DNA of 5,836 bases from Aquiluna sp. (GTDB taxonomy: Bacteria; Actinomycetota; Actinomycetes; Actinomycetales; Microbacteriaceae). Below the pieces are notes generated by a model that saw only the letters and a program-made list of their open reading frames with translations, had not been told where the DNA came from and made no database searches. The translations under genes were made by a program, and so were the position numbers. The stretch is from positions 1 through 5,836 of the forward strand of contig JADHKY010000070.1 in NCBI GenBank assembly GCA_016780945.1. The letters are read 5' to 3'. Positions 5,398-5,836 of this stretch are shown here, one piece after another (within the stretch, counting starts at the first letter, position 1; every line of letters begins with the position of its first letter).

Positions 5398-5836
5398 CTA
5401 CTTGCTCCCAGGGGTCGCACTTGCAATGCCCCAGTGGACCCCAAACAGAATCAGGTATGCCCCGAAGAAACCGACCGCACTCACCGAGTCGAGGGTCGCA
5501 ATTAGGAACATCAGACCAAGCGCAAGGGCGATCAGGGCGCTGATAAGCAGATCCCTGCCGTCCCTGGTCGATAGCCCTACAGCCTTCGCTCGGTAGCCCT
5601 CAAAGGCCGCGGTCAGCACACCGAGCAGCGCAACCCCGGTTATAAACAGAGCAAGAAAGACCTCTTCTGGCTGGAAAAGTGCGAAGAGGCTCAGTAACAA
5701 CACCGGTAGGTAGGCCAAAGTGCTGGTTGCCTCTGCCATCGTCTGCTGTTTTGCGAGCAAGAAGGCGAGGTTGCCTAGCGCCATAGCGCCACTAAACGCC
5801 GCAAGCATGATCAAACCGACATCAGGCCCATGGGCC
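5398..5836 (-). CDS. Multi-helix membrane protein, DUF308/HdeD-like, start possibly beyond window
   Basis: The frame is open to the right edge. The first start codons inside the window are TTG 5814 (138 aa) and ATG 5808 (136 aa), but the preceding codons (AHGPDVG) contain no stop, so the true start may lie outside. I count about five hydrophobic segments (roughly 5-20, 33-47, 53-69, 87-105 and 109-132, counted from TTG 5814). The last pair, LLISALIALALGLMFLIATL then SAVGFFGAYLILFGVHWGIA, has the helix-turn-helix with Gly-rich 'GaYlilfGv' look of DUF308/HdeD-type proteins, some of which are linked to acid resistance in enterobacteria. That function should not be carried over here. It ends 9 nt before the small two-helix gene, with which it probably forms an operon. 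Confidence 0.75.
   Translation of the reverse strand, partial: AHGPDVGLIMLAAFSGAMALGNLAFLLAKQQTMAEATSTLAYLPVLLLSLFALFQPEEVFLALFITGVALLGVLTAAFEGYRAKAVGLSTRDGRDLLISALIALALGLMFLIATLDSVSAVGFFGAYLILFGVHWGIASATPGSK

Noticed and set aside
1..5836. CRISPR array, tRNA, riboswitch, insertion sequence or defence system
   Set aside because: No regular repeats, cloverleaf-like sequence, transposase-like frame or terminal inverted repeats were seen; the window is almost fully packed with metabolic and membrane genes.

Overview
This window looks like ordinary chromosome of a moderately GC-rich actinobacterium (mid-50s percent GC by sampling lines). The organism is inferred from three things: a branched-chain 2-oxoacid dehydrogenase E2 of the actinobacterial BkdC type, an E. 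coli-like PurB, and several GTG/TTG starts with start-proximal -10-like hexamers. A small-genome member of the Microbacteriaceae (freshwater Luna-type bacteria such as Rhodoluna or Aquiluna) would fit, but I cannot prove this from the sequence alone.

Positions 1-3258, minus strand: a tight three-gene operon, E1-alpha (bkdA) then E1-beta (bkdB) then E2 (bkdC). E1-alpha and E1-beta overlap at ATGAGTAA, and E1-beta and E2 are 9 nt apart. The E2 gene runs off the left edge, so its catalytic HxxxDG end is not visible. Sequence details point to a branched-chain keto-acid dehydrogenase (BCKDH) rather than pyruvate dehydrogenase: TSDDP in E1-alpha, HSESPEAYFAH and EPK in E1-beta, and ETAKS plus LVGYG in E2. 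Its acyl-CoA products would feed branched-chain amino acid breakdown and the priming of iso/anteiso fatty acids. No E3 (lipoamide dehydrogenase) gene is visible.

Positions 3259-3296: a 38-bp divergent intergenic region. It has overlapping, oppositely oriented -10-like hexamers and a perfect 12-bp palindrome lying across the E1-alpha GTG start. This is the most interesting regulatory feature of the window.

Positions 3297-5179, plus strand: a small four-helix membrane protein of the phage_holin_4_2/YvlD (DUF360) type, then purB (adenylosuccinate lyase, purine synthesis), with 68 bp between them if purB starts at GTG 3791.

Positions 5176-5836, minus strand: a 70-aa two-helix membrane protein of unknown function whose stop codon shares the CTAG tetramer with the purB stop. 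Upstream of it is a multi-helix membrane protein resembling DUF308/HdeD proteins, whose frame stays open to the right edge.

There is no gene-free stretch longer than 300 bases. I see no tRNA, rRNA, CRISPR array, insertion sequence or phage module, and no evidence of a new multi-gene system. The points worth a second look are regulatory or concern protein details.
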